Positions 61,880-64,000 of a stretch of DNA of 64,000 bases are shown in pieces (positions within the stretch are counted from its first letter, which is position 1; the number at the start of each line of letters is the position of its first letter). The stretch comes from Lacticaseibacillus daqingensis (lineage in GTDB: Bacteria; Bacillota; Bacilli; Lactobacillales; Lactobacillaceae). The DNA lies in the NCBI RefSeq assembly GCF_003946115.1, contig NZ_RHOH01000001.1, positions 310,001 to 374,000 on the forward strand. Direction: 5' to 3'. The translations under genes were made by a program, and so were the position numbers. Under the pieces are notes generated by a model. It did no database searches, was not told the DNA's origin, and worked only from the letters and a program-made list of their open reading frames with translations.

Positions 61880-62288
61880 TATGGATGAGGTGCTGGAACA
61901 GTACCTGAAGAGCATCAAGCAGATAGCTGAGATGTCTGTGAAAGACAAGACCAAGATAACCTCAGCTGGGGCCAAGGTCATGGCCGACAAGCTCAAGCGG
62001 GCTACTGCGGTCAACCACCCAAACTACGGCGAGGGCGGCAACTACGGCCACCTGTCTGATGATGTAGGCTGGCAGGCCAAGAACGTCGATGGCAAGAAAG
62101 ACGGTACCAGTACGGCGGGCTATGGTGACAAAGCCTTTGTAGCGCGTTTCCTCAACGACGGCACAAAGTTTATCCGCGGTGACCACTATGTAGAAGACGC
62201 TAGACAATCCGCACAGGGTGATGTCCTGAAAGCAGAGGCGGCAGAGTACAAGAAGCTCATCAAAAAGATAGAGGGTGGTAGCAAGTGA
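61872..62288 (+). CDS. HK97 gp10-like tail-completion protein
   Basis: 138 residues. The HK97-gp10 pattern is visible (GAKVMADKLKRAT ... HLSDDVGWQAKNV ... GYGDKAFVARFLNDGTKFIRGDHYVEDAR). It connects the tail tube to the head. ATG at 61872 overlaps the previous gene by 8 nt. Confidence 0.82.
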   Translation: MADMDEVLEQYLKSIKQIAEMSVKDKTKITSAGAKVMADKLKRATAVNHPNYGEGGNYGHLSDDVGWQAKNVDGKKDGTSTAGYGDKAFVARFLNDGTKFIRGDHYVEDARQSAQGDVLKAEAAEYKKLIKKIEGGSK

Positions 62289-62665
62289 CGATAGTAGAAG
62301 AGGCTCAAAACCTTTTGGACACGGCCGGTATCTCTGGCATAGACGACACTTACACCTACAATATCCCGTACTCCGAAAGCCCAGACACCAAGGTGACCCA
62401 AGTGCTCATCACAGACAATGGGAGCTCCGCTGAGTCCTATGGTAACGATGACTTTCACGCCTTTACCGGTGAGATAGAGCTACAGATATGGTACGCGGCT
62501 GTGGATGGCATCGACTACGACGCTACAGAAATGGCGATACTCAAGGCCTTCACGGCTCAGCACTGGCAGGTATCAGGATGGCGGCGGCGTGTGACTGACC
62601 CGGATACCAAGCAACTCAGCAACACAACATACATACGCAAGACACAAAACCTTAGGGGGAACTAA
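62285..62665 (+). CDS. Tail terminator-like protein (DUF806 type)
   Basis: 126 residues: VEEAQNLLDTAGISGIDDTYTYNIPYSE ... FTGEIELQIWYA ... WQVSGWRRRVTDPDTKQLSNTTYIRKTQNL, resembling the DUF806 proteins that precede the major tail gene in lactobacillus phages. GTG start with GAGGG upstream; 4-nt overlap with the previous gene. Confidence 0.75.
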   Translation: MTIVEEAQNLLDTAGISGIDDTYTYNIPYSESPDTKVTQVLITDNGSSAESYGNDDFHAFTGEIELQIWYAAVDGIDYDATEMAILKAFTAQHWQVSGWRRRVTDPDTKQLSNTTYIRKTQNLRGN

Positions 62666-62668
62666 TAC

Positions 62669-63277
62669 ATGGCAGTAGTAGGCGTAAAGTTAGTAAAGCT
62701 CGCGCTGGTCGATGATGAACAAAAGATTATCGCTGGTGAAGACGGCCTGTCTGAATCGGGTATTTACGAGATTGACAATAAGGACTTGGGTACCAAGTCG
62801 GCCAACATCACAGGGCTGGCTGGTACCATCACCAAGATTTATGGGAACAACACGGCTCAGGACGTAACGACTGGCGCGGCGGCACCAACCGTGGCTCTGG
62901 ATGTCAACAACCTTGACTTCCTCATCTCTCAGAAGCTGAAGGGCTTTACCAGCGATGGTAAGGGCGGCTGGACTGATGAAAAGAAGAAGCAACACGTCGC
63001 AATGCTTATCCAGACGCAATCAATCGACCGCCAGCACAATGTGTACTTTGGCTTTGGTAACGGCCTCTGGACTGAATCTGAAAAGAACTTGCAGACTGAT
63101 GATGCGGATGAGCACCGCGTAGACGATGCTTCGACGTACACGGCTCTGGATTGCATCGCCTTTGGGCATGTACCGTACAAGTTGTACTCCGACTTTGAAG
63201 AGACCTTTGAGGAAAGCGCAATGCTGGGCGAGGTTTTCGGCGGCTATAAGGCTGAGCCAGTGAGTAGTCCCAAGTAG
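62669..63277 (+). CDS. Major tail protein (phi13 family)
   Basis: 202 residues in the zero frame, forming the tail tube. Family features: VGVKLVKLALVDDEQK ... GLSESGIYEIDNKDLGTKSANITGLAGT ... FLISQKLKGFTSDGKGGW ... HVAMLIQTQSID. AGGGGG lies 9 nt before the ATG. The zero frame ends AGT CCC AAG TAG; a +1 shift at CCC-A would add a Thr-rich tail like that of the capsid. Confidence 0.9.
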   Translation: MAVVGVKLVKLALVDDEQKIIAGEDGLSESGIYEIDNKDLGTKSANITGLAGTITKIYGNNTAQDVTTGAAAPTVALDVNNLDFLISQKLKGFTSDGKGGWTDEKKKQHVAMLIQTQSIDRQHNVYFGFGNGLWTESEKNLQTDDADEHRVDDASTYTALDCIAFGHVPYKLYSDFEETFEESAMLGEVFGGYKAEPVSSPK

Positions 63278-63341
63278 CACCACCACAACAACCAAGGCCC
63301 CAACTACGACTAGCACCACTACCACTACAAAGGCAGAGTAG
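63269..63341 (+). other. Programmed +1 frameshift site and Thr-rich extension of the major tail protein
   Basis: The Pro codon CCC (63269-63271) is followed by A. In the +1 frame the sequence continues SSTTTTTKAPTTTSTTTTT and KAE to TAG 63339-63341 (22 residues). The core TTKAPTT-STTTTT is shared with the capsid extension 2.2 kb upstream, although the zero-frame proteins are unrelated. No separate start or ribosome binding site exists. Confidence 0.72.
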
Positions 63342-63466
63342 CTCAGCCGCAATTCTGAGGTGACTTGGAACGCTCAGACGCATAACTGGTCATCTACTTG
63401 CACCACAGCGCGCCTGACAACATACCGTAAATGACTGCATACTTACTACATAAAGGGAGCAATACG

Positions 63467-63811
63467 ATGAAACTACAAATTAAGCAACTGGGCACCAAGC
63501 ACTACGAGGTGAAGACCTCTAACCGCAACATGCGGGCTATGTTCGCCTTACAGCTCACCATGGCTAAGGCGGGTGACATCGACGGCTTGGACCCTGAAGA
63601 GCAAGTACAGCGGTCATACGAGATGCTGAATCAGGTACTGGACTTTATCCAAGGTGCGCTGAACCTCTCCGACAAGGACGCGGCTAAGCTAGATGACCTT
63701 GAGTTTGACCAGACTGTAGAGATTGCCAATTATGTCATTGCGAGAATGATGGGCATGTCTGATGAGGACATCGACTTGGCGCAGAAAAGCGACCAAAAAA
63801 GCCAAGACTAG
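63467..63811 (+). CDS. Tail assembly chaperone (gpG-like)
   Basis: 114 residues encoded right after the major tail gene, the place of the lambda gpG chaperone. Helical and acidic, with KHYEVKTSNRNMRAMFALQLTMAKAGDIDGLD and a highly charged C-terminus (SDEDIDLAQKSDQKSQD). GGGAG lies 8 nt before ATG 63467; the ATG-like starts upstream have none. The end contains a run of six A where the frame can shift to the downstream gpT part. Confidence 0.75.
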   Translation: MKLQIKQLGTKHYEVKTSNRNMRAMFALQLTMAKAGDIDGLDPEEQVQRSYEMLNQVLDFIQGALNLSDKDAAKLDDLEFDQTVEIANYVIARMMGMSDEDIDLAQKSDQKSQD

Positions 63812-64000
63812 CCCCGCGGAACTGGCCTTTGCCTATCAAAACCAGCTAGAAGATTTTGACCTGATGGCCCAAGATACGCTGGTGAACCTGCATTACACGC
63901 CTGAGCAGTTTGATGATACCGACTACTACCGGCTTTTGCAGATTATGGGCGCACGCTCCAAGGAAGACCGGCCAGTAGACCCCGCACAGCTTTACTCACA
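63795..64000 (+). CDS. gpT-like part of the tail chaperone, read by frameshift (3' end outside window)
   Basis: In the +1 frame relative to the gpG-like gene the sequence is open to the window end: KAKTSPAELAFAYQNQLEDF ... YTPEQFDDTDYYRLLQIM. This is the composition expected for gpT (with the YQNQLEDFDLM and DYYRLLQIM segments). There is no ribosome binding site, so fusion to gpG by slippage is expected. The A6 run at 63795-63800 (zero frame CAA AAA AGC) allows a +1 or -2 shift; a -1 shift leads to an early stop. Confidence 0.65.

Larger units (their letters stand above)
47050..64000 (+). mobile_element. Prophage (left part; continues beyond the window)
   Basis: From about 47.05 kb to the window end all main genes lie on the plus strand and are phage-type: SSB, methylase, HNH, TerS/TerL, HK97-type portal, protease-capsid, connectors, major tail protein and tail chaperone. 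The DNA is more AT-rich than the flank and codon use differs. The head-tail order matches siphoviruses of lactic acid bacteria. The left attachment site could not be defined; no tRNA gene, integrase, CI/Cro pair or replication helicase is seen between the border and the terminase. Tail, lysis and the right end are outside the window. Confidence 0.9.

Overview
The window comes from a high-GC member of the Lactobacillaceae. Supporting signs are a KxYKxGKxW-type signal peptide and LPxTG anchors on giant Mub-like surface proteins, a dltXABCD operon, a mannose-family PTS followed by DUF956, a DUF1129 protein, and a complete walRKHIJ-htrA block. The chromosomal part is strongly GC-rich in third codon positions. 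From about 47.05 kb the DNA becomes clearly more AT-rich and the gene set changes to that of a temperate tailed phage. The genus is inferred; a high-GC Lacticaseibacillus-like species would fit.

0-26.3 kb: the end of one LPxTG protein; a short-form pyruvate kinase; a 3131-residue LPxTG adhesin built of Mub-type repeats; a purine permease; a lipoprotein; a PadR/DUF1129 pair; a lysine-riboswitch-controlled amino-acid ABC transporter (ATPase plus fused binding protein-permease); the mannose PTS manLMN; DUF956; a cupin and a membrane protein; and a two-component system. Two intergenic regions (21.7-22.2 kb and 26.35-26.83 kb) hold structured repeats whose stems covary between copies, plus a three-way-junction palindrome.

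26.9-46.0 kb: the D-alanylation operon dltXABCD runs into a serine beta-lactamase-like hydrolase that may act on the same D-alanyl esters. Then come a GNAT gene broken by one nonsense codon, argGH on the minus strand behind an orphan binding protein-permease, a hydrolase, and the walRKHIJ-htrA cell-wall stress cluster. A group of DnaA boxes sits between htrA and a HesB-like gene.

47.05-64.0 kb: prophage early/middle and head-tail genes on the plus strand, continuing past the window. A ribbon-helix-helix regulator with a palindromic operator is followed by a non-coding, very structured transcript of about 1.25 kb with its own promoter and terminator, comparable in size and setting to the giant phage RNAs GOLLD and ROOL. 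Next are a 414-residue protein of unknown function, HNH nucleases, a sigma-like regulator, a DNA methylase, SSB, terminase, portal, a protease-capsid fusion, connectors, the major tail protein and a tail chaperone. A small Fst-like type I toxin lies antisense between terL and portal. The major capsid and major tail genes both end in a CCC-A context from which a +1 shift opens related Thr-rich extensions, the arrangement known from Listeria phage PSA; the tail chaperone gene also appears to need a +1 (or -2) shift. No integrase, repressor or replication helicase is present on this side of the prophage.
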